Part shown: positions 17,373-26,589 of the stretch, piece by piece | Numbering within the stretch: the first letter of the stretch is position 1 | Layout of the letters: every line of letters starts with the position of its first letter | Assembly (NCBI RefSeq): GCF_004135585.1 | Contig: NZ_CP035501.1 | Coordinates: 372,001 to 436,000, forward strand | Direction: 5' to 3' | Length of the DNA stretch: 64,000 nt | From: Sphingosinicella sp. BN140058 | GTDB taxonomy: Bacteria > Pseudomonadota > Alphaproteobacteria > Sphingomonadales > Sphingomonadaceae | The notes under the pieces: generated by a model | Told to the model about the DNA's origin: nothing | The model's database searches: none | Seen by the model: the letters and a program-made list of their open reading frames with translations, nothing else | Translations under genes and position numbers: made by a program

Positions 17373-19574
17373 CTACGAGCCGGGGCGATAGCGCCGCGCG
17401 ACATGGCCGGCGAGTTCGTCCGGGTGGAAATAGACGGGGCGGAAGGTGCCGTCGGCATAAAGTTGCGCCTGATCGTTGAAGTGCGGCGACTTCGGATCGC
17501 CGCTCTGGCCGCCGGCGCTGACCGCACGGGCGCGCACCCGCGGCCCGAATTCGACGATCGCGACGAAGCTGTTGCCGCTGGTGCCGTACCATTTCGACGT
17601 GCCGGGGTACGGCTTCGCGCCGAAAGACGCGAGCGATCCCCACAGGGCGGATGGGAACGGCACGGCGATGCTCGGCGCCGCATCGGAGAAGGGCTGGACG
17701 ATATCGCCGGTCCGGCGCTGGAAGCGATTGATCTCGCCCCACGGCGTTCGCCACCGGCCGAACTCGCGCGTGAGCCGCGCCAGCGCATCCTCCAGCGCGA
17801 CCAGCTTTTGCGCGGCGGTCGTTTGGGCGGCGAGATTTTCGGGAAGCTGGTTGCGACGCGCACGCAGATCCTCAGGAAGGTCCTGCATCAGCCGGTCCGC
17901 CCAGAAGACAGCAATGGTCGTCGGCACCGACTCCGCCGACCAGCGATGATCCCAGTCGCGCAGCAGCCCCATCGGCTCGGTCAGACGTGTCTTGCGCGGC
18001 GAGGCCGGAAGCGAGTCGAAGGCGGCGACGAGCGTGGGTACCAAGGTTACAAAGCCGGGCTGCCAGCTGTCGAAGGCAGAGTCCCGCAACCGATCGAGGG
18101 TGAAGTCGCGCCGCGCCCCGAGCAGCGAAACGGCGTGCCGCCCGCGCGCATTCTCGCCGAAAGTATCCATATAGGCGGGGTAATCGGCGGCTCTCGGGCT
18201 GTTCGGGCCGGCCGACGAATAGGGCCAATTGTTGGTGTTCTGAATCCATCCATTGGCCGGATTCAGGAGATGCGGCGCATCCTCCAGCCGGTGCACGCCG
18301 CGCCAGTCCGCGCGCGGATCGCTGCCGTCGACGGGCTTGGTGTAATCGAATCGCGGGTCGCGCACAGGGATGAACTGCGGGTGGAGATAGGCGATCTCCC
18401 CTTTGGAATCGGCGAAGATGGTGTTGTTCGACGAATTCGCCTTACGCTCCGCAACCGCACGGAAGCTGGCGAAATCCGTCGCCTTGGTACGCAGATAGGA
18501 TTGTTCCAGCGCCTCGACCGGCTTGTGCATCATGGCGAAGGCGACCCATTTGCCGCCTTGCTCGCGCACGATCGGCCCGTGATGGGTCCGGTAGGTTTCG
18601 AACGTACGCGTCGCCATTGTGCCGTCGGCGGCGCGGTACCGAAGCGTCACCGGCAGCGTCGCGACCGGCTTCACGCCGTTGCCGTGGCGATACCGAAGCC
18701 CCGCCGGCCCCTGCTCCACCGCTTCCAGAAACTCATCGACGACGTCGACGCCGGAGGAGGTGTGCATCCAGCCGGCCTTGGGGTTGAAGCCCTGGTAGAT
18801 GAAGAACTGGCCCCACGTCGCGGCACCATAAGCGTTCAGGCCCTCGCCGCTCGTGACCTGCTGCTCGGCGCGAAAGAAGAAGCTGGTATGGGGGTTGATC
18901 AGCAAAAGCGCGTGGCCGCCCTTTGTGTTGGACGGTGCGATCGCGAACCCGTTCGAGCCGCGAGGTTCCAGATCCTCCCCACCGGCGGATTGAACGGCGG
19001 CGAGCGCGCGACCCTTGCCGCCGTAGAAGGCCTGCAGGGCGGCAAGATCGATCCGCTCGATGTCGCCGCCGATGCTGCCTTCGGTAAAGGACAGGGCCAT
19101 CCACGGCTCGAACCGCGTGATCGCCCGCGGCCGCACGTCGGGATGGGTGGCGAGAAAGAAGTTCAGCCCGTCGGCCCAGGCCTGCGTCAACTGCTTGAGC
19201 CAGGACGGCGCGGCCGCCCAGCGCGCCTGCAGATCGCCCGGATCCATGTAGAGACGCGCGCGCAGGTCCTGCCAGATCGCCGCTTCGCCTTCCGCCTCCG
19301 CGAGGCGGCCGAGCGAGACCAGATAGTTGGTTTCGATCCGATTGAAATCGTCTTCCGCCTGCGCGTAGATCATGCCGAACACGGCGTCGGCATCGGCCTT
19401 GCCGGTGATGTGGGCGATGCCCCAATCGTCGCGCACAATTTCCACGCGCTCCGCCTGGCTGCGCCAGCGCGACATCTCGGAAGATCCGGTCTGCGGCGTC
19501 GCGCATGCGGTTGCGAGGAGGAGCAGGGCTCCGGCGGCGAATGCGGGGCGAGCGCCCTTCCTGACGAGCAGCAT
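17373..19574 (-). CDS. Penicillin acylase family lipoprotein (possible acyl-homoserine lactone acylase)
   Basis: 733 aa, Ntn-hydrolase made as a proenzyme that self-cleaves before a catalytic Ser. The likely nucleophile is Ser207 in PRGSNGFAIAPSNT, the family's G-S-N junction; the helper region LLLINPHTSFFF follows. Residues 1-24 form a lipoprotein signal ending LLATAC, so the enzyme is exported and lipid-anchored. Substrates in this family include beta-lactam side chains, acyl-homoserine lactones and cyclic lipopeptides; the sequence alone does not discriminate. The reading frame extends 50 codons upstream, but ATG 19574 places the signal at the N-terminus. It converges with the AraC gene and is divergent from the small lipoprotein gene at 19717. 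Confidence 0.85.
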   Translation of the reverse strand: MLLVRKGARPAFAAGALLLLATACATPQTGSSEMSRWRSQAERVEIVRDDWGIAHITGKADADAVFGMIYAQAEDDFNRIETNYLVSLGRLAEAEGEAAIWQDLRARLYMDPGDLQARWAAAPSWLKQLTQAWADGLNFFLATHPDVRPRAITRFEPWMALSFTEGSIGGDIERIDLAALQAFYGGKGRALAAVQSAGGEDLEPRGSNGFAIAPSNTKGGHALLLINPHTSFFFRAEQQVTSGEGLNAYGAATWGQFFIYQGFNPKAGWMHTSSGVDVVDEFLEAVEQGPAGLRYRHGNGVKPVATLPVTLRYRAADGTMATRTFETYRTHHGPIVREQGGKWVAFAMMHKPVEALEQSYLRTKATDFASFRAVAERKANSSNNTIFADSKGEIAYLHPQFIPVRDPRFDYTKPVDGSDPRADWRGVHRLEDAPHLLNPANGWIQNTNNWPYSSAGPNSPRAADYPAYMDTFGENARGRHAVSLLGARRDFTLDRLRDSAFDSWQPGFVTLVPTLVAAFDSLPASPRKTRLTEPMGLLRDWDHRWSAESVPTTIAVFWADRLMQDLPEDLRARRNQLPENLAAQTTAAQKLVALEDALARLTREFGRWRTPWGEINRFQRRTGDIVQPFSDAAPSIAVPFPSALWGSLASFGAKPYPGTSKWYGTSGNSFVAIVEFGPRVRARAVSAGGQSGDPKSPHFNDQAQLYADGTFRPVYFHPDELAGHVARRYRPGS

Positions 19575-19716
19575 GGTCAGAGGCTTAGCCGGTGCGTGCC
19601 GTCCGGGGAAGCGTGGCTCGGCCCGAACATCGTGCTGATCCAGATCCGGACGGGCGATCCTCCCGGAACCTGCGGCAGCCGCGCCGGTTCGGATCCTGAA
19701 ACCAGCGAGGTCGAAC

Positions 19717-20151
19717 ATGCGCACGAGAGCGATGAGATTGGCGGCATGCCTGGCCGGAACCCTGATCGGCAGCGCCGTCGTCGCGGCATGCGGCGCCGCC
19801 CGCGACGCAAAACCGGCGACGAGCGCGACCGCCTCGCGGCAACGCTGCTTTCTTCCGGGCCAGGTGAACGACTTTCACGCCGAAGACGATCAGACGGTCT
19901 ACGTCACCATCGGCACCCGCCGCATGTTCCGCCTCGAGATCGTTGGCACCTGCCCCGACATCGATTGGTCGCAGCGCATCGGCATCCGCGCGCGCGGCGG
20001 CGGATCGTGGATTTGCGGCGGTCTCGACGCCGAGTTGATCGTGCCGAGCCCGAGCCCGAGCGGCGTGCAGCGCTGCCCGGTGACCAACGTCACCGCACTC
20101 AGCGATGCGGAAGTCGATGCCTACCGTGAGCGCCGAAAGGCGCGGCGTTGA
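19717..20151 (+). CDS. DUF6491-like lipoprotein
   Basis: 144 aa. The signal MRLAACLAGTLIGSAVVAAC ends in a lipobox, so it is probably a membrane-anchored lipoprotein. The mature part has RQRCFLPGQVNDFHAEDDQT, VYVTIGTRRMFRLEIVGTCP and GGGSWICGGLDAELIV, with paired Cys residues that could form a disulphide. This pattern (CF..GQV..F......VYV..G....Y.L...G.C) is the small DUF6491 family widespread in sphingomonads, with no known function. GCGAGG lies before the ATG at 19717; ATG 19732 is an alternative. Confidence 0.7.
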   Translation: MRTRAMRLAACLAGTLIGSAVVAACGAARDAKPATSATASRQRCFLPGQVNDFHAEDDQTVYVTIGTRRMFRLEIVGTCPDIDWSQRIGIRARGGGSWICGGLDAELIVPSPSPSGVQRCPVTNVTALSDAEVDAYRERRKARR

Positions 20152-20173
20152 ACCCGATGCCGCCAGGCCCGCC

Positions 20174-20617
20174 TCATGCGCGGCCAAATGGCCCCGCCGG
20201 CGGTGCGCTTCCGACCTGGAGCGCCCGCACGGCCTGTTCCGCGGCCTGGGTCAGCGGGCGCGGCAGGGCGTCGAGCGGAAACCATCCCATGTCGGCGAGC
20301 GCTTCCGGCTCCTGCACCGCAGGCGCGCCGCCGAAGCGCTCGACGAGATAGACCGGAGCCACCCAATGATCGCCGCGTTCGCGGTCGATATGATCGATCA
20401 CGCACAGCAAAGTGACCGGTTCGATGGTGATGCCCAGTTCCTCGCGGATCTCGCGAGCCACCGCGCTCGCGACAGTCTCGAACGGATCGACCTTGCCGCC
20501 GGGCAGGCCCCAATGGCCCGCCTCCGGCGGCCGCTTTCGAAGCACCAGAAGCAGAGCACCGTCCCGCACGATTGCGGCACCGGCGCCCACCCGCGGCAGA
20601 TTGACCGGAAACGTCAT
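20174..20617 (-). CDS. Nudix hydrolase
   Basis: 147 aa. The complete Nudix box GX5EX7REUXEEXGU is present from Gly41 (GKVDPFE) through REIREELGI at residues 55-63. Nudix enzymes hydrolyse nucleoside diphosphates linked to another moiety. The FPLDALPRPLTQAAEQAVRA tail resembles the general 'NUDIX domain' group related to NADH pyrophosphatase or MutT, but the substrate is not assignable. It lies 9 bases downstream of the flavin-type stress protein gene on the same strand, so the two are probably co-transcribed. Confidence 0.88.
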   Translation of the reverse strand: MTFPVNLPRVGAGAAIVRDGALLLVLRKRPPEAGHWGLPGGKVDPFETVASAVAREIREELGITIEPVTLLCVIDHIDRERGDHWVAPVYLVERFGGAPAVQEPEALADMGWFPLDALPRPLTQAAEQAVRALQVGSAPPAGPFGRA

Positions 20618-20626
20618 GCCGTCCTG

Positions 20627-21082
20627 CTATGCGGACGCGGCCTCTCCGGCAAGACGCAGTTCGCCTTCGTCGTTACCATCCCAGTAATGGAGCCGGTCGG
20701 CCACGATCTTGAGCAGCACCAGCCCCGGCGTGTCGATGCCGTTCTCGAACCAGCGGTCGAGATCCTTGGTCCAATGCTCGGCAAAGGCTGCCTTGTCGCG
20801 GATCAGCTCGCCGCGGCCTTCGATGGTGATGAAGAAAGGCTTCACCCCGAGCAGGCCTGATTTGCCCTGATAGCCGAGCCCGACCTTGGGATCGCGCTTG
20901 ATGTCGTCCACCGTACGCGTGTCCTCAAGCGTGAAGAAGAAGCTGTCGCCATCGAACTCCACCTCGCGATTATTGCTCATCGGCCTGCCCGCAATCTCTC
21001 CGCCTTCGGTGCGGGTGGACAGGATCGCGAAATCGATGTCCTTCATCTTCTCCGCTATGCTCTTCAGGTCCATGTCGGCCAT
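20627..21082 (-). CDS. Pyridoxamine 5'-phosphate oxidase-like general stress protein
   Basis: 151 aa, split-barrel flavin-binding family (COG3871 'general stress protein 26' type). Seen are IDFAILSTRTEGGEIAGRPM, the SFFFTLEDTRTVDDIKRDPK strand-helix and the closing KIVADRLHYWDGNDEGELRL. Members bind FMN, F420 or haem; the role is thought to be in stress tolerance. ATG 21082 is preceded by GAAGGAG, and an upstream extension of 23 codons lacks a ribosome site. It is transcribed with the Nudix gene and preceded by a possible EcfG-type promoter. Confidence 0.82.
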   Translation of the reverse strand: MADMDLKSIAEKMKDIDFAILSTRTEGGEIAGRPMSNNREVEFDGDSFFFTLEDTRTVDDIKRDPKVGLGYQGKSGLLGVKPFFITIEGRGELIRDKAAFAEHWTKDLDRWFENGIDTPGLVLLKIVADRLHYWDGNDEGELRLAGEAASA

Positions 21083-21113
21083 GTCGCGCTCCTTCGATCT
21101 CCGTTTCGCCGCC

Positions 21114-21138
21114 AACGCGCCGCGTCGGTCCAGGTTCT
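21114..21138 (-). promoter_or_regulatory. Possible EcfG-type promoter before the general stress protein gene
   Basis: On the minus strand, AGAAC (21138-21134), 16 bases, then CGTT (21117-21114): one mismatch from GGAAC-N16-CGTT. CGTT ends 31 bases before the start codon at 21082. The location before a general stress gene makes it more plausible than a random match, but chance matches of this quality are common. Confidence 0.3.
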
Positions 21139-21202
21139 GGACACGGGACAAAGCAGGTGTTGCGGGCTTGTCAGCCGCGGACGCGCGGGCCTAGATCCCG
21201 CC

Positions 21203-21382
21203 ATGGCCGATATCATCAATCTGCGCATGGCCCGCAAGGCACAGGCGCGCGCCGCGAAGGACGCCGCCGCGGAGCGCAATCGCGCTGCGCACGGCCGCAC
21301 CGCGGCCGAGAGGAAGACGGCCAAGATGGAGGCCGACCGGCAACGACGCCTGCTCGACGCCGCCAGGCGAGACGCCGACTGA
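21203..21382 (+). CDS. DUF4169 family small protein
   Basis: A 59-residue protein, MADIINLRMARKAQARAAKD at the start and RQRRLLDAARRDAD at the end. It is almost entirely Ala, Arg, Lys and Glu, and predicted as one long charged helix. The opening (I)INLR.ARKA.AR and the length fit DUF4169, a small family common in Alphaproteobacteria with no known function. It is divergent from the stress protein gene (120 bases between starts) and convergent with the DUF885 gene. Confidence 0.75.
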   Translation: MADIINLRMARKAQARAAKDAAAERNRAAHGRTAAERKTAKMEADRQRRLLDAARRDAD

Positions 21383-21404
21383 GCTTCAGCCGCGGCCCGA
21401 CCTT

Positions 21405-23243
21405 TCAGCCGCGTCGCGCCGCCACGTGGCGGTCGACGACATCCTCGAGAAGGGTCAGCGGCACGTTGCCGCCGAGCACGAGGGCATCGTCGAAGGTGCG
21501 CAGATCGAAACGGTCGCCGAGCGCCGCCTGCGCCTTGGCGCGCAGCCGGACGATCTCGCTATGCCCGACCTTATAGCCGCAGGCCTGGCCCGGCCATGCG
21601 CAATAACGATCGACCTCGCCCTGCACTTCCTCGACCGTCGAGCCGTTGGTGGTGGCGAACCATTGGATCGCCTGCGCCCGTGTCCACCTCTTGGCATGCA
21701 GGCCGCTGTCGACGACGAGGCGACAGGCCCGGAAGGCGAGTGATTGCAGATAGCCGAGCCTCCCGAGTGGATCCTCGTCATAGGCCCCAAGCTCGTCGGC
21801 CAGCTGCTCCGCATAGAGCGCCCAGCCTTCCGAATAGGCGTTGAAGGCGAGCAGCGAGCGGACCAGCGGCAGTTTGTAGGTATATTCGCCCTGCCAAATG
21901 TGCCCGGGCAGCCCTTCGTGATAGGTGAGGGTCGGCAGCCCGAAGCGCGGCCACATCGCGGTGTCGCGCAGGTTGATATAGTAATTGCCCGGCACCGAAC
22001 CGTCGATGGTGCCGGCCGCCGCATAACCGCCGGGAGCGCCCGCCTCGATCTCCGGCGGCACGCGCTTGATCAGGAGATTGCCCGGCACCAGGGTCGCAAA
22101 CGCACGCGGCAGGCGCGTGCGGATATCGGCGACGCGCCCGTTCAGATAATCGAGGATCTGCTGCCGTCCGGCATCGGTGTTCGGGAACAGATGCTTGGGA
22201 TCCTTGCCGAGTGCCGTCATGCGCTCGCCGACGGTCCCCCTGGTCAGCCCCTGCGCCCGCAGCAACGGCTCCATTCGCGCTTGCAGGGCGGCGAGCTCCT
22301 CCAGGCCGCGCGCGTGGACATCTTCCGGCGAAAGACTGCTCGTCGTCGCCGCACGCAGGGCCCAGGCATAATAACGGTCGCCGTCGGGCAGCTTCCAGAC
22401 TCCGGCATCGCCGGTGGCATGGGCGCGATGGCGTTCGAGCTCGGCGATCTGGCGGTCCATCGCCGGCAGCACGCGGCGTTCGACGATCGCGGTCGCACGG
22501 CTTTGCCAATCGCCGGGGATGGCGGCGGTTCGGCGGACCAGCGACGTGATCAGACCCCAATTCGCGATCGGCAGCGCCCTTGCGCTCTTCATCTGCCGCA
22601 GAGTTTTGTCGAGCAGGAAATCAGGCGCGATCACGTTGAGCTTGCGATTGTAGGCGAGCCGCTCGGTTTCCCCATCGAGCATGCGCCAATAGGCATCGAG
22701 GCGATCGAGATAGGAGTCCGCATCGGCCGCGACGGCGATGACGTGGTTGCTGTCGAGAAAGTCCGGGATCTCGACGAAAGCGCCGGTATTCTGCGCAACC
22801 ACGTAGGGCGAGTTGCGGTACGACCAGTTCTGGTTGAGCGTCACCACGTCGCCATAAGGGAAGCGAAAGCCTTCTGCGGCGATCTCGTGCGCGGTGCGAA
22901 CCACGTCCAGATCGATCGCCGCCGCCGGCGCGAGACTGCTCCGCGGGATCGCGTTCAAGCGCTCGAGCCGATCGGCCGCGGTCTTGCCGAGCCGGTGATA
23001 TCCTTCGAGCGAACGATCGGTAAGCCGCGCCTTCAGCCCGGCCCGTACACCCTTGTCGAGTCCCAGCGACGTCGCATTCTCCGGGTAATCGCGGAGCAAT
23101 TGCTCGGCCGTTTCGGCCAGCGTCGCCTCGACGCCGGCAGCATTGGGCCCGCTGGCGGTTGCGGACCCGCCCGCGCAGCCGTCGAGGAGAGGAACGGCGG
23201 CGGCGGCGCCGCTCGCGACGAGGAAGGTGCGCCGGTCGAGCAT
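21405..23243 (-). CDS. DUF885 family exported metallopeptidase-like lipoprotein
   Basis: 612 aa. The N-terminus MLDRRTFLVASGAAAAVPLL combines a twin-arginine-like RRTF with a lipobox-like LLDGC at residue 23, so export and lipidation are likely. The DUF885 body carries the zinc-type motif TYHEGLPGHIWQ (HExxxGH) around residue 442, with SEGWALYAEQL about 40 residues later supplying the downstream Glu. Relatives are annotated as carboxypeptidase-like; substrate unknown. The length is typical for the family. It is a single gene, convergent with the DUF4169 gene and divergent from alaC. Confidence 0.85.
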   Translation of the reverse strand: MLDRRTFLVASGAAAAVPLLDGCAGGSATASGPNAAGVEATLAETAEQLLRDYPENATSLGLDKGVRAGLKARLTDRSLEGYHRLGKTAADRLERLNAIPRSSLAPAAAIDLDVVRTAHEIAAEGFRFPYGDVVTLNQNWSYRNSPYVVAQNTGAFVEIPDFLDSNHVIAVAADADSYLDRLDAYWRMLDGETERLAYNRKLNVIAPDFLLDKTLRQMKSARALPIANWGLITSLVRRTAAIPGDWQSRATAIVERRVLPAMDRQIAELERHRAHATGDAGVWKLPDGDRYYAWALRAATTSSLSPEDVHARGLEELAALQARMEPLLRAQGLTRGTVGERMTALGKDPKHLFPNTDAGRQQILDYLNGRVADIRTRLPRAFATLVPGNLLIKRVPPEIEAGAPGGYAAAGTIDGSVPGNYYINLRDTAMWPRFGLPTLTYHEGLPGHIWQGEYTYKLPLVRSLLAFNAYSEGWALYAEQLADELGAYDEDPLGRLGYLQSLAFRACRLVVDSGLHAKRWTRAQAIQWFATTNGSTVEEVQGEVDRYCAWPGQACGYKVGHSEIVRLRAKAQAALGDRFDLRTFDDALVLGGNVPLTLLEDVVDRHVAARRG

Positions 23244-23405
23244 CTACACTCCTGCTTATAGTTATTGGCCGCTCCTTGTGCCCGCCGCACGCTTGCTCCG
23301 CAATCGCAAGCCTTGTTCCCGTGCTGCGCGGCGCGCGCATTTTGTGGGGACGGGATCCCATTGTGCCTTTCGCACCCTCGCAAGTGTCGATATGCGGGAA
23401 GAGCT

Positions 23406-24581
23406 ATGGAAGATTTTTACCGCATCCGCCGCATGCCGCCCTACGTCTTCGCCGAAGTGAACGGCATGAAGGCAGCGGCGCGGGCGCAGGGTGTCGACAT
23501 CGTCGATCTCGGCATGGGCAATCCCGACGGATCTCCGCCCGCCCATGTTATCGACAAGCTCGCCGAGGTCGCACGCAACCCGCGCGCCCATCGCTATTCG
23601 GCGTCCAAGGGCATTTCCGGACTGCGCAAGGCGCAGGCCGCTTATTACCAGCGCCGCTTCGGCGTCGACGTCGATCCCGAGGGCGAAGTGGTGGTCACGC
23701 TCGGCTCCAAGGAAGGTCTGGCCAACCTTGCCCAGGCGATCACTGCGCCCGGCGACGTCGTGCTCGCGCCCAATCCCTCCTATCCGATCCACCAGTTCGG
23801 ATTCATCATCGCCGGCGCCGCGATCCGATCGATCCCCGCCGCGCCGGGCCCCGATTTCTTCACCCGGCTCGAAATGGCGATGCGCTACACCGTGCCCAAA
23901 CCCTCGGTGCTGGTGATCGGTTATCCGTCCAATCCGACCGCCTATGTCGCGGATCTCGCCTTTTACGAGCAGGTCGTCGCCTTCGCCCGCGAGCATAAAT
24001 TGTGGGTGATCAGCGATCTCGCTTATGCCGAGATCTACTTTGGCGAGACGCCGACGCCGTCGATCCTTCAGGTTGCGGATGCGAAGGACGTCGCGATCGA
24101 ATTCACCTCGATGTCCAAGACCTATTCGATGGCCGGATGGCGAATGGGTTTCGCGGTGGGCAACCGGACGCTGATCAACGCCCTCACCCGGGTCAAATCC
24201 TATCTCGATTACGGTGCGTTCACTCCGATCCAGGCGGCCGCGACCGCGGCGCTGAATGGGCCGCAGGACATCATCGAGGCCAATCGCGCCCTCTACAAGT
24301 CGCGGCGCGACTGCCTGGTGGCGAGCTTCGCCCGCGCCGGCTGGGACATCCCGTCGCCGACCGCGAGCATGTTCGCCTGGGCGCCGATCCCGGAAGCGTT
24401 TCGTCACCTCGGATCGGTCGAATTCTCGAAGCGGCTGCTCGCCGAAGCGCATGTCGCGGTAGCGCCCGGCGTCGGCTTTGGCGAGGAAGGCGAAGGCTTC
24501 GTCCGCATCGCCCTGGTCGAGAACGAACAGAGGCTGCGGCAGGCAGCGCGAAACGTGAAAAAGTTCCTCGCCTCGGGATAA
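23406..24581 (+). CDS. alaC: Alanine (glutamate-pyruvate) aminotransferase AlaC
   Basis: 391 aa, PLP-dependent class I/II aminotransferase that makes alanine from pyruvate and glutamate. The resemblance to E. coli AlaC runs along the whole length: RRMPPYVFAEVN, DIVDLGMGNPDGSPP, VTLGSKEGLANLAQAI, PNPSYPIHQFGFIIAGA and VIGYPSNPTA. The PLP lysine is in FTSMSKTYSMAGWRMGF (SMSKTY), and the phosphate-binding end is APGVGFGEEGEGFVRIAL. The ATG at 23406 is used; an upstream open extension of 47 codons has no family similarity. It is followed after 94 bases by the histidine kinase gene. Confidence 0.9.
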   Translation: MEDFYRIRRMPPYVFAEVNGMKAAARAQGVDIVDLGMGNPDGSPPAHVIDKLAEVARNPRAHRYSASKGISGLRKAQAAYYQRRFGVDVDPEGEVVVTLGSKEGLANLAQAITAPGDVVLAPNPSYPIHQFGFIIAGAAIRSIPAAPGPDFFTRLEMAMRYTVPKPSVLVIGYPSNPTAYVADLAFYEQVVAFAREHKLWVISDLAYAEIYFGETPTPSILQVADAKDVAIEFTSMSKTYSMAGWRMGFAVGNRTLINALTRVKSYLDYGAFTPIQAAATAALNGPQDIIEANRALYKSRRDCLVASFARAGWDIPSPTASMFAWAPIPEAFRHLGSVEFSKRLLAEAHVAVAPGVGFGEEGEGFVRIALVENEQRLRQAARNVKKFLASG

Positions 24582-24675
24582 TACGGTCTTTTGATGGTAA
24601 GCCGTTGCAGGGGTATGTGGGGGGCGCTAGAGCCTGCCGAAGCGCGCCCCTGCCCCCCTGTCATTCAGGATGCTA

Positions 24676-26589
24676 ATGGCTGAAGCAGCCCGGTTTGAAT
24701 CCCATCTGACGGAGCAGCGTTTTCGGCTGCTGGTCAACGCGGTCACCGACTACGCTTTGTACATGCTGGATGCCGACGGCCATGTCGCGACCTGGAATCC
24801 CGGGGCGCGGCGGTTCAAGGGCTATGAGGCGGACGAGATCATCGGCCGGCACTTCTCCAATTTCTTCACCGAGGAGGATCGCGCTGCCGGACTGCCGGAG
24901 CGCGTGCTTGGCACCGCCGTCCGGGAGGGCAAGTTCGAAGCGGAAGGCTGGCGCGTGCGCAAGGACGGCACACGCTTCTGGGCGCATGTCGTCGTCGATC
25001 CGATCCGCGACGATCACGGCACGCTGGTCGGCTTCGCCAAGATCACCCGCGACATCAGCGAGAAGAAAGCGGCCGACGACGCGCTTCGCCAGAGCGAACG
25101 CCGCTTCCGCATGCTCGTCCAGGGCGTGCGCGATTACGCCATCTACATGCTTGATCCCGAAGGGCATGTGACCAACTGGAATTCGGGCGCGGAAGAGATC
25201 AAGGGTTACAAGGCGGACGAGATCGTCGGCAAGCATTTCTCCCAATTCTACACCGAGGAGGACCGCGCCAACGGCGAGCCGGTGCGGGCACTGGCGACCG
25301 CGCTGCGCGAAGGGAAATACGAGAAGGAAGCGTGGCGGCTGCGCAAGGACGGCAGCCGTTTCATGGCCAGCGTCGTCATCGATCCCATCTTCGATGACGA
25401 CGGGCAGCATATCGGCTTCGCCAAGGTCACCCGCGACGTCACCGAGCGCCACCGCGCGCAGTTGGAGCTGGAGGAAACGCGCGCCGCCCTCCAGCAATCG
25501 CAGAAGCTGCAGGCTTTGGGAGAGCTGACCGGAGGCATCGCCCACGATTTCAACAATCTGATGACGGTGATCCGCGGCTCGGCGGACCTGCTGCGCCGAG
25601 GGACGCTCAGCGACGAGAAAAGGGTGCGCTATCTCGATGCGATCACCGAGACCGCCGATCGGGCGGCGATGCTGACCAGCCATCTGCTTGCCTTTGGGCG
25701 GCGGCAGGCGCTGAAGCCGGAAGTGATCGATCTGAACGTTCGGCTCGACGCGTTCGGCGAAGTCCTCTCCCGCACGCTCGGCGGCAGCATCCAGGTCCAG
25801 CTCGATCTCGCGCCGTCCTTATGGCCGGTGGAGGTCGACAGCACCCAGCTCGAAACCGCCTTGCTCAATGCCGCCTTCAACGCGCGCGACGCGATGCCGA
25901 ATGGCGGCGCTATCATTCTCGCCACCTGCAATCGCGCCGATCAGGACGGCGACTGGGTCAGCATCACCTTGCACGACACCGGCGAGGGCATGAGCGAGGA
26001 GGTACTCGGGCGGGTTTTCGAACCCTTCTTCACCACCAAGCCGGTCGGCAAGGGCACCGGTCTCGGCCTCAGCCAGATCCATGGCTTCGCCGCGCAATCG
26101 GGGGGGCGCGCCGAAATCGAGTCGACGCTCGGCGAAGGCACCACCATTCGCCTGCTGCTTCCGCGCAGCGGCAAGACCGGAACCCCCGCCGAGGCGACGC
26201 CGCAGGCCCTTCAAACCGAGCGCCAGCTCAATGTGCTGCTGGTTGAGGACAACGATCACGTCCGTGAATTCGCCACCGCATTGGTGGAGGATCTCGGGCA
26301 CAAGGTGGTTCCGGCGGACGGCGGTGAGGCTGCGCTTGCCCTGCTCGATCGCGAGCCGATCGATCTGCTGTTCACCGACGTCGTCATGCCGGGCATGAGC
26401 GGGGTGGAGCTCGCCCGAAGAGCACGCGAGCGGCGGCGCGGCATGCCGGTGCTGCTGGCGAGCGGCTATAGCGACGAAATCCTGGCGGGCGCCGGAGCCG
26501 AATTCCATTTCGTCCACAAGCCCTATGACGCGCAGCAGCTCGGGCTGGCGTTGATGGCCGCCTATGACGAAGTTCCGACCCTGAACTGA
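24676..26589 (+). CDS. Hybrid sensor histidine kinase with two PAS domains and a receiver
   Basis: 637 aa, soluble: no transmembrane helix is seen. Two consecutive PAS domains (about residues 14-130 and 136-255) are strongly similar to each other (for example DYALYMLDADGHVATWNPGA versus DYAIYMLDPEGHVTNWNSGA), indicating internal duplication. The HisKA motif GELTGGIAHDFNNLMTVIRG gives phospho-acceptor His290, followed by the ATPase domain (NAAFNARDAMP, DTGEGM, EPFFTTKPVGKGTGLGL). A C-terminal receiver has LLVEDNDHVREFA, phosphorylatable Asp568 in LFTDVVMPGMSG and the conserved Lys in VHKPYD. No separate response regulator lies next to it. ATG 24676 is favoured over 24670 because AGGA ends 5 bases before it. 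Confidence 0.9.
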   Translation: MAEAARFESHLTEQRFRLLVNAVTDYALYMLDADGHVATWNPGARRFKGYEADEIIGRHFSNFFTEEDRAAGLPERVLGTAVREGKFEAEGWRVRKDGTRFWAHVVVDPIRDDHGTLVGFAKITRDISEKKAADDALRQSERRFRMLVQGVRDYAIYMLDPEGHVTNWNSGAEEIKGYKADEIVGKHFSQFYTEEDRANGEPVRALATALREGKYEKEAWRLRKDGSRFMASVVIDPIFDDDGQHIGFAKVTRDVTERHRAQLELEETRAALQQSQKLQALGELTGGIAHDFNNLMTVIRGSADLLRRGTLSDEKRVRYLDAITETADRAAMLTSHLLAFGRRQALKPEVIDLNVRLDAFGEVLSRTLGGSIQVQLDLAPSLWPVEVDSTQLETALLNAAFNARDAMPNGGAIILATCNRADQDGDWVSITLHDTGEGMSEEVLGRVFEPFFTTKPVGKGTGLGLSQIHGFAAQSGGRAEIESTLGEGTTIRLLLPRSGKTGTPAEATPQALQTERQLNVLLVEDNDHVREFATALVEDLGHKVVPADGGEAALALLDREPIDLLFTDVVMPGMSGVELARRARERRRGMPVLLASGYSDEILAGAGAEFHFVHKPYDAQQLGLALMAAYDEVPTLN

